Below the pieces are notes generated by a model. That model searched no databases, was not told the origin of the DNA, and saw only the letters and a program-made list of their open reading frames with translations. A program made the translations under genes and the position numbers. From positions 1 through 64,000 of the forward strand of contig NZ_JADBGR010000109.1 in NCBI RefSeq assembly GCF_014892515.1: DNA of 64,000 nucleotides. The letters are read 5' to 3'. Of this stretch, positions 8,961-16,686 are shown piece after piece. The DNA is from Myceligenerans pegani. Lineage in GTDB: Bacteria > Actinomycetota > Actinomycetes > Actinomycetales > Cellulomonadaceae. Every line of letters starts with the position of its first letter. Positions within the stretch are counted from its first letter, which is position 1.

Positions 8961-10224
8961 GCGGACCCCCCGGCCGCGGCGCGGCATGAACGTGGCCGCC
9001 CAGCGAGCGATCGGTCCCGCGGTGCGCCTCCTGTGCCAGGTACGGCTCGTGGTCCTCGCGTTCGCCCTCGTGCTCGCCACGCTCGACGGCACCGGCTGGC
9101 TCGGGGTGTTCCTCGTGGTCCTCGCCGCGCCCTTCTCCTTCGTGCCGGCGCTGAACTGGGAATCGCGCGGCCGGGTCTACGCCCGGAACGGCATCCTGCT
9201 CGCGTCCGACATCGTGGTCGCCGTCGTCGCCCTCATCCCCCTCGCCGGGTCTCCGCTCCAGGCGGTCTACGCCGCCGCGACCGCCGCGCTCTGGGGCCTG
9301 TTCGCCGGCCTGCGCCTCGGTCTCGTCATGGCCGTGCCCCTGTGCCTGTTCCAGATCACCGCGTACGAGCCCTCGTGGCGCGGCTTCGTCACCGGCGTCT
9401 CCGGCGCCGCCCTCACCGCCGCGATGGCCTGGACGGGAACGATGCTCGGCCGGCGCCTGCGGAACCAGGCCGTCACCACCGCCGAGCTGTCGACCGCGCG
9501 TGAGCACGAGGCCGTCCTTGCCGAGCGGCTGCGCCTGGCCCGCGACCTGCACGACACGGTCGCCGGAGATCTCGCCGGCCTCTCCCTCACGACGCGCGGC
9601 CTCGCCGACCGTCTGGAACGGGAGGGCGCCGCTCCGGGCACCGTCGACGTGGCCCGCCGGCTCAGCGACGCCGTCCAGACCGCGCACCGGCACACCCGGA
9701 GCGCTCTCGGCGAACTGCGCGACGACTCCCGGGGCGTGACCGGGCCCGTGAACGAGATCGCCCGGCGCTGGTCGGAACGCACCGGGATCCCCGCGAACGT
9801 CACCGTGCGCGCGGGCGCGGACGAGATCATCGGTCCCGGACGCGCCCGGCACATCCGCGCCGTGATCACCGAGCTCCTGGAGAACATCCGCAAGCACGCG
9901 GACGCCTCCCGCGTCGACGTCCTCGTCACCACCACCGGACTGGCGGCCGAGCTGCTCGTCACCGACGACGGCCGCGGCCTTCCCGACGACGTGCCCGCGA
10001 CGAGCGGGTACGGCCTGCGCGGCATCCGGGAACGGGCCGCGTTGTGCGGCGGCGACGTCATCTGGGCACCAGCGCCCGGAGGCGGGACGGCCGTGCGCGT
10101 TCTCCTGCCCGCCGAGCCCGATCACCCGGCGGGCGACCCCACGGACGACGCGCCCGGCGTCGTGCCCCGTCAACCGCCGCGGACGCCGCACGTCCACGGC
10201 GGACGCACCGCGGAGGTGTTCTGA
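8947..10224 (+). CDS. Sensor histidine kinase (NarL/DesK-type, HisKA_3) of the tad locus
   Basis: 425 residues. About five or six membrane helices fill residues 25-170 with no large extracellular loop, so the signal is probably sensed in or at the membrane. The dimerisation helix has R-D-L-H-D-T-V-A-G with His202 as the likely phosphoacceptor. The ATP-binding domain shows E-L-L-E-N-I-R-K-H, D-D-G-R-G-L and G-Y-G-L-R-G-I-R. I take the GTG at 8947, inside the end of tadC; the ATG at 8986 is possible. Its stop overlaps the response regulator start (TGATG). The pair is embedded between tadC and the pilin gene, so control of pilus genes is the natural inference. Confidence 0.9.
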   Translation: MGSSERTPRPRRGMNVAAQRAIGPAVRLLCQVRLVVLAFALVLATLDGTGWLGVFLVVLAAPFSFVPALNWESRGRVYARNGILLASDIVVAVVALIPLAGSPLQAVYAAATAALWGLFAGLRLGLVMAVPLCLFQITAYEPSWRGFVTGVSGAALTAAMAWTGTMLGRRLRNQAVTTAELSTAREHEAVLAERLRLARDLHDTVAGDLAGLSLTTRGLADRLEREGAAPGTVDVARRLSDAVQTAHRHTRSALGELRDDSRGVTGPVNEIARRWSERTGIPANVTVRAGADEIIGPGRARHIRAVITELLENIRKHADASRVDVLVTTTGLAAELLVTDDGRGLPDDVPATSGYGLRGIRERAALCGGDVIWAPAPGGGTAVRVLLPAEPDHPAGDPTDDAPGVVPRQPPRTPHVHGGRTAEVF

Positions 10225-10934
10225 TGCGAATCCTCGCCGTGGACGACAACCCGATCATCCGGATGGGCCTGAGAACCCTCCTGGAGGGCGCCGAGGGCGT
10301 CACCTCGGTGATCGACACCGGCGACCCGGAGGAGGCCGTGGCCCACGTGCTCGCCGGCTGGGTCGACGTCGTCCTCCTGGACGTACGCATGCCCGCGGTC
10401 AGCGGCCTCGAACTGCTGCCCCGGCTGGCCGGCGGCGCGACCGTGGTCATGCTGACGCACACCGACGACCCGGCGACCGTCGCCGAGGCGATGGCCGCCG
10501 GCGCCGCCGGGTACCTCGTGCACGGTGCGCTCGAGCCGAACGCCATGGTCGACGCCATGCGCCTGTGCCAGGGCGGGAGCCAGGTGGTCTCCGGCGTCAC
10601 GGCCGGATCGCCCGCGGTCGGGCACGATCCCGTGCCCGGGCACGACCCGTCCGTGCGGGGCCTGCTCTCGCCGCGCGAGGCGGAGGTGATGGACCTCGTC
10701 GCCGACGGGCTGTCGAACGGCGAGGTGGCGCACAGCCTCTTCGTCTCCGAGAAGACCGTGAAGAACCACGTGAACAGCCTGTTCGCGAAGCTCGGTGTCA
10801 CGACGCGGAGCCAGGCCATCGTCCTGTGGCTCCGACGGGGCCACGGCCCTGTCCCGGATAGGCCTGGGGACCCAACGAAGACGGGCCCTGACCTGGGACC
10901 TCATGCCCTGGGAAGGGGCACCGTCCCTCCATAG
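10224..10934 (+). CDS. LuxR/NarL-family response regulator of the tad locus
   Basis: 236 residues. The receiver domain (1-115) has the acidic pair D7-D8 and phosphoacceptor Asp53 in L-L-D-V-R-M-P. The usual lysine after G-Y-L is replaced by histidine (G-Y-L-V-H-G), which could alter phosphorylation or dephosphorylation. The C-terminal LuxR helix-turn-helix has L-S-P-R-E-A-E-V-M and S-E-K-T-V-K-N-H-V-N-S-L-F. A disordered tail of about 25 residues follows. Its likely targets are the pilin promoter downstream and the giant pilin-like genes at 16.7 and 21.8 kb, which share a TGGGTCC-type motif. Confidence 0.9.
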   Translation: MRILAVDDNPIIRMGLRTLLEGAEGVTSVIDTGDPEEAVAHVLAGWVDVVLLDVRMPAVSGLELLPRLAGGATVVMLTHTDDPATVAEAMAAGAAGYLVHGALEPNAMVDAMRLCQGGSQVVSGVTAGSPAVGHDPVPGHDPSVRGLLSPREAEVMDLVADGLSNGEVAHSLFVSEKTVKNHVNSLFAKLGVTTRSQAIVLWLRRGHGPVPDRPGDPTKTGPDLGPHALGRGTVPP

Positions 10935-10937
10935 ATT
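10868..10937 (+). promoter_or_regulatory. Candidate regulator site and -10 upstream of the Flp pilin gene
   Basis: GGACCCA at 10868-10874 and GGGCCC at 10883-10888 form a spaced inverted pair. In reverse orientation it matches the GGCCC-N8/9-TGGGTCC motif found before both giant pilin-like genes. A possible -10 (TAGATT) is at 10932-10937 with no good -35, which fits an activated promoter. The site lies inside the end of the response regulator gene. Confidence 0.4.
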
Positions 10938-10997
10938 CGTCCTCGTGCTGCGGTGGAGTTCCGCAGCCGGGACCAGAACCGCAACGTGGAGGAAGTC

Positions 10998-11240
10998 ATG
11001 CACAAGCTCATGGAGAAGGCGATCGCGGCCCGGGTGGCACTCACCGCTCACGCCGACCGCCTCACCACCCGCGCTCGCGGCGATGAGTCCGGCCAGGGCA
11101 CCGTCGAGTACGTCGGCGCCATCCTGCTGGTCGTGGCCATCGTCGGTGTCGTCATCGCCGCCAACAACGAGGTCGGCAAGGCCATCGTCACGCAGCTCAC
11201 CAACGCCGTGAACGACATCGGCGGCGAGGGCGGCGAGTAA
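10998..11240 (+). CDS. flp: Flp-type major pilin
   Basis: 80 residues, the size of Flp pilins. The leader ends at Gly32 and the mature protein begins Q-G-T-V-E-Y, with glutamate at +5 and tyrosine at +6, the class III prepilin hallmark. One hydrophobic helix follows (about residues 39-57), then a short polar end. The start is the ATG at 10998, with GGAGGAA a few bases upstream; longer in-frame starts lack this. It sits between the two-component system and the OmpA-like lipoprotein. It would be the main subunit assembled by CpaF/TadB/TadC. Confidence 0.93.
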   Translation: MHKLMEKAIAARVALTAHADRLTTRARGDESGQGTVEYVGAILLVVAIVGVVIAANNEVGKAIVTQLTNAVNDIGGEGGE

Positions 11241-11270
11241 CGGACAACCAGAAAGCCACGGAGGAAGTCG

Positions 11271-12809
11271 ATGCGTCGGACCGCACTCACCATGCTCATC
11301 GCCACCCTGGTGGGCGTGTCGACCGGATGCGGGATCCTCGGACCCGAGGAACCCGCTCCCGACGGCGGAGCGTCGTCCGGCGCACCGGCCCCCACGACCC
11401 CGTCCGAGGACTCCGAGCCCTCGGACGGGGTCGTTCCCGTGGACACGGCCTGGGCCGGAACCCAGCTGCACCTCGCGGTGCACCCCATCGAGACCGACGG
11501 CGACCACGCCGTCCTGCGCTACGACATCACGGCCACGCCCGACGATCCTTCCGGATCCCCGATGTGGTCGACGCTCGCGCTCAGCTTCGGCGGGCTCGGC
11601 AACTCCGTCACGGACGGCCGGGGCGTCCGGCTCTTCGACACGGGAGCCGGCCTCGTCCACCCGGTCGCCCAGACGGACGACGGCGGCCCCGCGGCCACGA
11701 TCGAGCGCGGCGACGGCGACGGCGCCACCCTCACGGGCACCGGCACGGCGGTCTTCGCCGCACCCGAGGGCGACACCGCCGACGTGCTGTTCCCCCGGTT
11801 CGGCGCCGCGCTCGACGTCCCCGTGATCGACGCCGGGGAGAGTTTCGCCGACGCCGCCGACCTGGTCGGCGGCGTCGATGACGCGGAGACCCGAAGGCTC
11901 CGCGCCTTCACCCGTTCCTACGACGAGGAGTCGTCGACCTCCGCCGAGGAGGACCGGGTGACGGTCACCCTCGCGTCCGACGTGCTCTTCGACCCGGACG
12001 AGCACACCCTGTCGAAGAAGGCCCGGGCCGTCGTCGACCGGGCGGCCACGTCGATCACGAACCAGGCCGACTCCGGCGATGTGCACGTCGTCGGGCACAC
12101 CGACGACGTCGACTCCGACGCCTACAACCAGCAGCTCTCCGAACGCCGCGCGGCGTCCGTCGCCGACCGCCTGGAGGCCGCGCTCGGCCACGAGTACACG
12201 ATCACCGAGGAGGGCCGGGGCGAGTCCGAACCGGTCGCGGAGGGCACGAGCACCGAGGCGCGAGCCGCGAACCGCCGTGTCGAGATCGAGTTCCAGGGCC
12301 ACCTCGTGGTGGAGCACGACGCCGGCGGTCTGCCGGAGACGGACGCTCCGACCGTCGACAACGGCCCGGTCACCATGACGAGCCTCGGCGGCGAGTACGC
12401 GGTGGAGGTGACGTCGATGGTCCGCAGGCCGGGGGCGATCGTCGGGACGCTGACGGCCGAGCGGACCAGCGGGGACTCGACCGATCCGGCGTGGTTCCTC
12501 CCCGCCAACAACAAGGTGGTGGGCGATCGGAAGTTCGGTACCGCCGCCGAGGCCTCCGGAGCGCACAACCTCGCCCTGCTCGGTGCGTCCGAGCGCGTCC
12601 TGCCGTTCGACTACGAGGCGCGCGGGGTGATCGAGGACTTCCCGCTGCGGCGGCTCCTCGGGAGCGAGGAGATCCCCACCCTCGACACGGGCCGCAGCAC
12701 CCGCATCACGGTCGTCTGGCCCGACACCGGCCAGGACACCGTGACCGTCGATGCCCCGGACCGCTTCCGGATCACCGGCATCCCCGTGACCGAGGGGACA
12801 GGAGACTGA
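11271..12809 (+). CDS. OmpA-like peptidoglycan-binding lipoprotein of the tad locus
   Basis: 512 residues, with GGAGGAAGT before the ATG. A signal peptide ends in S-T-G-C, giving a candidate lipid-modified Cys20. A Ser/Thr/Pro/Glu linker follows, then a beta-rich domain of about 140 residues that I do not recognise. An OmpA-C domain spans about 228-341, with V-V-G-H-T-D-D, L-S-E-R-R-A-A-S-V and N-R-R-V-E-I motifs that bind peptidoglycan in this family. The C-terminal 170 residues are of unknown fold. In a monoderm this protein could anchor the pilus machine to the wall. It follows the pilin gene by 30 bases. Confidence 0.88.
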   Translation: MRRTALTMLIATLVGVSTGCGILGPEEPAPDGGASSGAPAPTTPSEDSEPSDGVVPVDTAWAGTQLHLAVHPIETDGDHAVLRYDITATPDDPSGSPMWSTLALSFGGLGNSVTDGRGVRLFDTGAGLVHPVAQTDDGGPAATIERGDGDGATLTGTGTAVFAAPEGDTADVLFPRFGAALDVPVIDAGESFADAADLVGGVDDAETRRLRAFTRSYDEESSTSAEEDRVTVTLASDVLFDPDEHTLSKKARAVVDRAATSITNQADSGDVHVVGHTDDVDSDAYNQQLSERRAASVADRLEAALGHEYTITEEGRGESEPVAEGTSTEARAANRRVEIEFQGHLVVEHDAGGLPETDAPTVDNGPVTMTSLGGEYAVEVTSMVRRPGAIVGTLTAERTSGDSTDPAWFLPANNKVVGDRKFGTAAEASGAHNLALLGASERVLPFDYEARGVIEDFPLRRLLGSEEIPTLDTGRSTRITVVWPDTGQDTVTVDAPDRFRITGIPVTEGTGD

Positions 12810-12810
12810 C

Positions 12811-13770
12811 ATGAGACGCGGGAACACGTGCGGCACAGGACGCGACGCCCCCGCCGTCGTCGGCCGGGCAGGGCGGCCCGACGACGGCGAGCGCGGGTCC
12901 CTCCACGTCATGACCATCCCGACCGCCGTCGCCTTCGTGACCGGCGCCGTGCTGGTCATCGCGATGGTCGGGTCCGCCACCGACGACCGCCGTGCGACCG
13001 GCTCGGCGGCCGACGCCGCGGCACTCGCGGCGGCCCAGGAGTGGGACGACCACCTGGGCATCCTGAGCGGACTGCACCTCGGGGCGCTCGACTTCCTCTC
13101 GTTCTGGGGCGTCCTCGACGCACCGCCGCTGACCGGCGACGTCCGGGCGGAGATGTACGAGGCGGCGGAGCTGTACGCCGAGCGCAACGGCGCCGAGCTG
13201 ACCGACCTCCGGATCGACCCGTCCCGGCTCCAGGTGACCGCCGAGGTGCGGCACCTGGACGAGATCCCCGTCGCGGAGATCCGCTCGGAGGCGTCGGCGA
13301 CGGCGCAGATCCGGCTGACCGGCGGCCTGTGCCTGGGCGAGGACGGCCTGGGCTGGAGGGTCGACGGTGAGTGCGTGACCGAGCCGCGTGAGGGCGACGA
13401 CGACGCCGAGGTCCTTCCCGAGGTCGGGGACCCTCCCGACGACCGCGGGGAGATGAGCCAATACCTGGCCGCGAAGTACGCCAGGGAGCTCCCCGACAAG
13501 AACATCGTCGTCATCCACAAGGACATCGGCGTCGACTTCGGCTCGGACGTCCAAGGGCTGGAGCAGCTCGCGAGGGAAAGCGGCTTCGACGTGTACGCCC
13601 TCGACGAGGGAACGGTCACCCGCCGGGGCGATGGCGGCTACATCAACTGGGCCTTCTACGGCCGCTTCGAGCGGGACGACAACGTGGTGAGGTTCATGCC
13701 ACGCGGCGACGACGACGTGCGGCTCCCCGACGTGGCCGGGTTCGGCAGCGAGGTCGTCCTGGTCGACTGA
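12811..13770 (+). CDS. TadG-like protein with a C-terminal domain shared with the giant pilin-like proteins
   Basis: 319 residues, starting one base after the previous stop with AGGAG upstream. The N-terminus carries one hydrophobic helix (about 35-56) followed by A-A-D-A-A-A-L-A-A-A-Q, typical of TadE/TadG-like Flp assembly proteins. A helical extracellular part follows. Residues 215-297 form a domain with P-D-K-N-I-V-V-I-H, D-I-G-V-D-F and G-D-G-G-Y-I-N-W-A-F. The same domain ends the two giant proteins at 16.7 and 21.8 kb. It is the last gene of the main tad cluster, before a hairpin. I do not know the function of the C-terminal domain. Confidence 0.85.
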   Translation: MRRGNTCGTGRDAPAVVGRAGRPDDGERGSLHVMTIPTAVAFVTGAVLVIAMVGSATDDRRATGSAADAAALAAAQEWDDHLGILSGLHLGALDFLSFWGVLDAPPLTGDVRAEMYEAAELYAERNGAELTDLRIDPSRLQVTAEVRHLDEIPVAEIRSEASATAQIRLTGGLCLGEDGLGWRVDGECVTEPREGDDDAEVLPEVGDPPDDRGEMSQYLAAKYARELPDKNIVVIHKDIGVDFGSDVQGLEQLARESGFDVYALDEGTVTRRGDGGYINWAFYGRFERDDNVVRFMPRGDDDVRLPDVAGFGSEVVLVD

Positions 13771-13815
13771 GGGGACACACGTGTCGCGCGGCGGGCCACG
13801 CGGCACCCACGAACT

Positions 13816-13857
13816 GGGTGGTCGGAAGGGTAGATGAGGGTCCCCTTCCGGCCACCC
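13816..13857. terminator. Bidirectional hairpin between the TadG-like gene and tetR
   Basis: Arms GGGTGGTCGGAAGGG (13816-13830) and CCCTTCCGGCCACCC (13843-13857) pair along 15 bases with one G-T wobble and a 12-base loop. There is no T run. It sits between two converging genes. Confidence 0.6.
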
Positions 13858-13879
13858 ATTGCCCCATGGCCTCGGCGCT

Positions 13880-14488
13880 TCAGCCGGGCGCCATCCCGCG
13901 AGCAGATCCGGTGTTCCGCGCACCTGACCGGACGATCCCGTCGATCAGCATGCTCACGAGCTGATCGCCGCTGATCCGCCATTTCTCCTCCGCGAGGTGA
14001 CCTGTGCGCTCCAGGCCCGCGATCCCGTGCGCGCTCGACATCAGGAGTGCGCCGTAGCGCAGGCTGTCGGCCTCTCCCACGACATCGGCCACGATGGCGA
14101 GGAACGCGCGCTCCAGCCGCCTCGCGGCGGCGGCAGCCTCCGGGGTGTCCGCCGGGGTGCTGAACATCAGGGCGTACAGGTGCGGTCGGCGACGGCTGAT
14201 GCCGACGAGTGCCAGGACGGCCCGCTCGAGCCGCGATCCGGGCCTCCCCGGAACCGCTCGCAGTCGTTCCACCTCGTCCGCCAGGGAGTTCCAGGCGTCG
14301 ACGGTGAGGCGGGCCAGCAGGCGCTCCTTGTTCTCGAAGTGCCCGTAGGGGGCGCCGCGCGAGACCCCGGCGCGGGCACCGACGGCGCGGAGGGTCACCG
14401 CGTCGGTTCCACCCTCGTCGAGCAGTTCGGACGCGGCACGCACGAGAGCGCGCCGCGTCGCCGCCGCGGTCTCGGCACGCGTCACCAT
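13880..14488 (-). CDS. TetR-family transcriptional regulator
   Basis: 202 residues. The N-terminal helix-turn-helix region includes V-T-L-R-A-V-G-A-R-A-G-V-S-R-G-A-P-Y-G-H-F at about residues 35-55. The ligand-binding half is helical and unassigned. It is divergent from the NTF2-like gene. Its own -10 (TAACCT, 14495-14500) is six bases from the ATG, so the mRNA is probably leaderless. A palindrome TGACANTGTCA overlaps that promoter and a second copy overlaps the start of the NTF2-like gene, so it likely represses both. Confidence 0.9.
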   Translation of the reverse strand: MVTRAETAAATRRALVRAASELLDEGGTDAVTLRAVGARAGVSRGAPYGHFENKERLLARLTVDAWNSLADEVERLRAVPGRPGSRLERAVLALVGISRRRPHLYALMFSTPADTPEAAAAARRLERAFLAIVADVVGEADSLRYGALLMSSAHGIAGLERTGHLAEEKWRISGDQLVSMLIDGIVRSGARNTGSARGMAPG

Positions 14489-14494
14489 GCCACC

Positions 14495-14549
14495 AGGTTA
14501 CTTGACAGTGTCACATGAATGCTCCACAGTCGTTCGTATGACAATGTCA
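14495..14549. promoter_or_regulatory. Divergent promoter with two TetR-type operators
   Basis: Two 11-base palindromes of form TGACANTGTCA lie at 14503-14513 (centre G) and 14539-14549 (centre A), 36 bases apart. The first lies just upstream of the -10 (TAACCT, 14495-14500) of tetR and also contains TTGACA (14502-14507) facing the other gene. The second overlaps the ATG at 14538. The arrangement fits autorepression plus repression of the divergent gene. Confidence 0.7.
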
Positions 14550-15056
14550 CACGAACGACCGTCCGACGACGATCGCCTGCGGCGCCTGCTGGATCGCGCC
14601 GACATCAGCGATGTCCAGCTCCGTTACGCCACGGGAACCGACACCCGCGACTGGGAGCTCTTCCGCAGTTGCTTTACCGACGAGGTCGAGATCGACTTCA
14701 GCGAGGGCTTCGGCCAGCCCGTCGTGCGCCTCACGGCAGACGAGTGGGTCGCAGGGACCGCGCCGAGAATGGAGTCCTTCACGGCCACGCAGCACATGAT
14801 CACGAATCAGGTCATCACGTTCGACGACAACGATCACGCCACCTGCATCGCGTACGTCCGGGCCAGCCATCACAGCCCGAACCCCACCGGCGACAGCGAC
14901 CAGACCGTCTACGGGTACTACACCAACCGCTTCGAGCGAACCCGGGACGGCTGGCGGATCGCCGCGGTCAAGCTGACGGCCGTCTGGATGACGGGCAACT
15001 TCGGCATCTTTCAGACGGCCCTGACGCAGGCAGGCGTCCCGACGCCGGCCGGCTGA
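14538..15056 (+). CDS. NTF2-like/SnoaL-type protein
   Basis: 172 residues with the SnoaL-like pattern: an N-terminal helix, Y-A-T-G-T-D-T-R-D-W-E-L-F, C-F-T-D-E-V-E-I-D-F and Y-G-Y-Y-T-N-R-F-E-R-T-R-D-G-W-R-I. Relatives include small-molecule isomerases, dehydratases and ring-hydroxylating subunits, so the substrate cannot be named. Start choices are the ATGs at 14538 and 14544; both lie in or next to the second TetR operator. It is probably a single-gene unit induced when the divergent TetR protein releases DNA. Confidence 0.85.
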   Translation: MTMSHERPSDDDRLRRLLDRADISDVQLRYATGTDTRDWELFRSCFTDEVEIDFSEGFGQPVVRLTADEWVAGTAPRMESFTATQHMITNQVITFDDNDHATCIAYVRASHHSPNPTGDSDQTVYGYYTNRFERTRDGWRIAAVKLTAVWMTGNFGIFQTALTQAGVPTPAG

Positions 15057-15109
15057 CCCTCACCCGGAGACGCTCCGCGCGTGATGCTCGTGCCGAAGCC
15101 CCGGTGTCG

Positions 15110-16432
15110 TCACGACCGGTACGTCAGGCGGCGCAGGAGGATCTCCGCCGGGCCGCGCGCGTCCCGGTCCTCCTGCCACGCGGCGAACAACACCGTGAGT
15201 CCCCACACCGCGGCGGCGTACAGGAGCATCGTGAACGAGCTGAGGTGCTGCCCCAGTCCGAGCCCCCACGCGGCCAGCACCGGGGCGCAGAGCACCGACT
15301 GCAGCAGGTAGCAGGTCAACGAGCGCTGCCCCACTGCCTGGAGCGCGCCGGCCACGAGCCCGTCGACGGCGAGCGCGCCGCCGGGCCGGATCCCGGACAC
15401 CCTCACCCGCGCGACCGGCTCCCGGGCCGCGGGCACGTCGGCTCGACGTCGGGCAACGGCAGAGCCGGCCAGGCCCCGTCGTCGGGCGACGGCATGCCCT
15501 GCCAGGCCCCACAGCGCAACGTAGCCCAGGCCGCCGAAGAAGCCCGTGACCATCTGGACGAAGAGGAAGAAGCCCTCGGCGTGCGAGGGCACGCCCAGCA
15601 CGCCGACGTGGTCCAGGGCGTTCGGCAAGCCGCCGAACAGACCGAGCGGGACGCAGGTCGCCGCGACCCGGCGCAGCAGCGGGAGGTGGTCGCCCGGATT
15701 TTCGAGGACGCGGCGGCGGGCGGCCCAGAAGGCGAGCAGGATCATCATCGGCACGACGAGGTCCGCGATCCCCTGGCCGAGCGTCGTGTACACCCACTGG
15801 TCGAGCCGCTCCGGCACGGACGCCGCGTACGAGGTCAGCGAGATCGACGGATCGACGAAGGAACCGGGGACCGGTGCGGCCTCGGCCGCCGGGATCCGGG
15901 CGGCGGCGTACGCGCCGACGGCGGTCACCGCGGTCCCGGCCGCGAGCAGGCCGAGCAGGGCGCCGGCCCAGGCAAGGAGCGTGCCGTCCGCGCGCCGGAA
16001 GAACATCCACACGAGCAGCAGCCCGGCCACGCCGTACGCGCCGAGCACATCACCCATCCAGAGCAGGGCGGCGTGCACGAACCCGAAGGCGAGGAGCCAG
16101 AGGTTCCGCGCCTGCAGCAGACGCCGGGCTCTCGCCGGCGACGTACCGGCGGTGACCTGCCGCGAGTACAGCTGCACCATCCCGTAGCCGAACAGGAACG
16201 CGAACATCGGGTAGACGCGCATGTCGACGGCCACGATCAGGACGACGTCGGTCGCCCTGTCGAGCGGCGAGCCGTCGACCGGATGGCCGCTGCCCACGGC
16301 GTGCTCGCGGCCCCACAGGTACCAGGTGGTGTTCGCCATGGCGATCAGCAGCAGCATGAAACCGCGGGCGAGGTCCGGAGCGGGCGACCGCTCGGGGGCT
16401 CGAGCGGGGCCCCGGGTCAGGGTCGTCGACAC
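15110..16432 (-). CDS. DUF418/YeiB-family multi-pass membrane protein
   Basis: About 440 residues with around ten hydrophobic helices. Near the N-terminus P-D-L-A-R-G-F-M-L-L-L-I-A is followed by a charged loop and M-F-A-F-L-F-G-Y-G-M. The C-terminal DUF418 region contains G-Q-R-S-L-T-C-Y-L-L-Q-S-V. The function is unproven; the family is sometimes linked to transport. I prefer the GTG at 16432, with AGGAACGAG upstream, over an ATG at 16474 that has no ribosome binding site. It converges on the NTF2-like gene with a 53-base gap. Confidence 0.85.
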   Translation of the reverse strand: MSTTLTRGPARAPERSPAPDLARGFMLLLIAMANTTWYLWGREHAVGSGHPVDGSPLDRATDVVLIVAVDMRVYPMFAFLFGYGMVQLYSRQVTAGTSPARARRLLQARNLWLLAFGFVHAALLWMGDVLGAYGVAGLLLVWMFFRRADGTLLAWAGALLGLLAAGTAVTAVGAYAAARIPAAEAAPVPGSFVDPSISLTSYAASVPERLDQWVYTTLGQGIADLVVPMMILLAFWAARRRVLENPGDHLPLLRRVAATCVPLGLFGGLPNALDHVGVLGVPSHAEGFFLFVQMVTGFFGGLGYVALWGLAGHAVARRRGLAGSAVARRRADVPAAREPVARVRVSGIRPGGALAVDGLVAGALQAVGQRSLTCYLLQSVLCAPVLAAWGLGLGQHLSSFTMLLYAAAVWGLTVLFAAWQEDRDARGPAEILLRRLTYRS

Positions 16433-16610
16433 CCTGCGCTCGTTCCTAACGACTTCTCGGCCGGGTACCGGCACGCACGCGCCGGTCGGCGGGGGCGTGC
16501 GGTGTGAGAGCGGGCCACCCGTCCACCCTAGGAAGCGACCCGTCCGCCGACGACGGTCCTCCGACCCAGCCCGCGCTGGGCCCGCGGACCCAGTTGGCGG
16601 AGTAACCGTA

Positions 16611-16686
16611 GGCCCAGGTCACAGTGGGTCCGCAGTGGGTCTCTGGCCTGTCGCCCGGCATCACGCCGCTCCCTAGGTTGGGGCGC
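16611..16686 (+). promoter_or_regulatory. Promoter and regulator motif of the first giant pilin-like gene
   Basis: The 21-base stretch at 16611-16631 begins GGCCCAGGTCAC and ends GTGGGTCC. It is an inverted-repeat-like site that matches 20 of 21 bases upstream of the second giant gene. A further TGGGTC half-site is at 16636-16641. A -10 element TAGGTT (16674-16679) ends seven bases before the GTG, so the transcript is probably leaderless. Confidence 0.6.

Noticed and set aside
10170-13619. Very long open frame on the minus strand opposite the tad genes
   Set aside because: It mirrors well-supported genes on the other strand, has no ribosome binding site or recognisable domain, and is a common effect of high GC.
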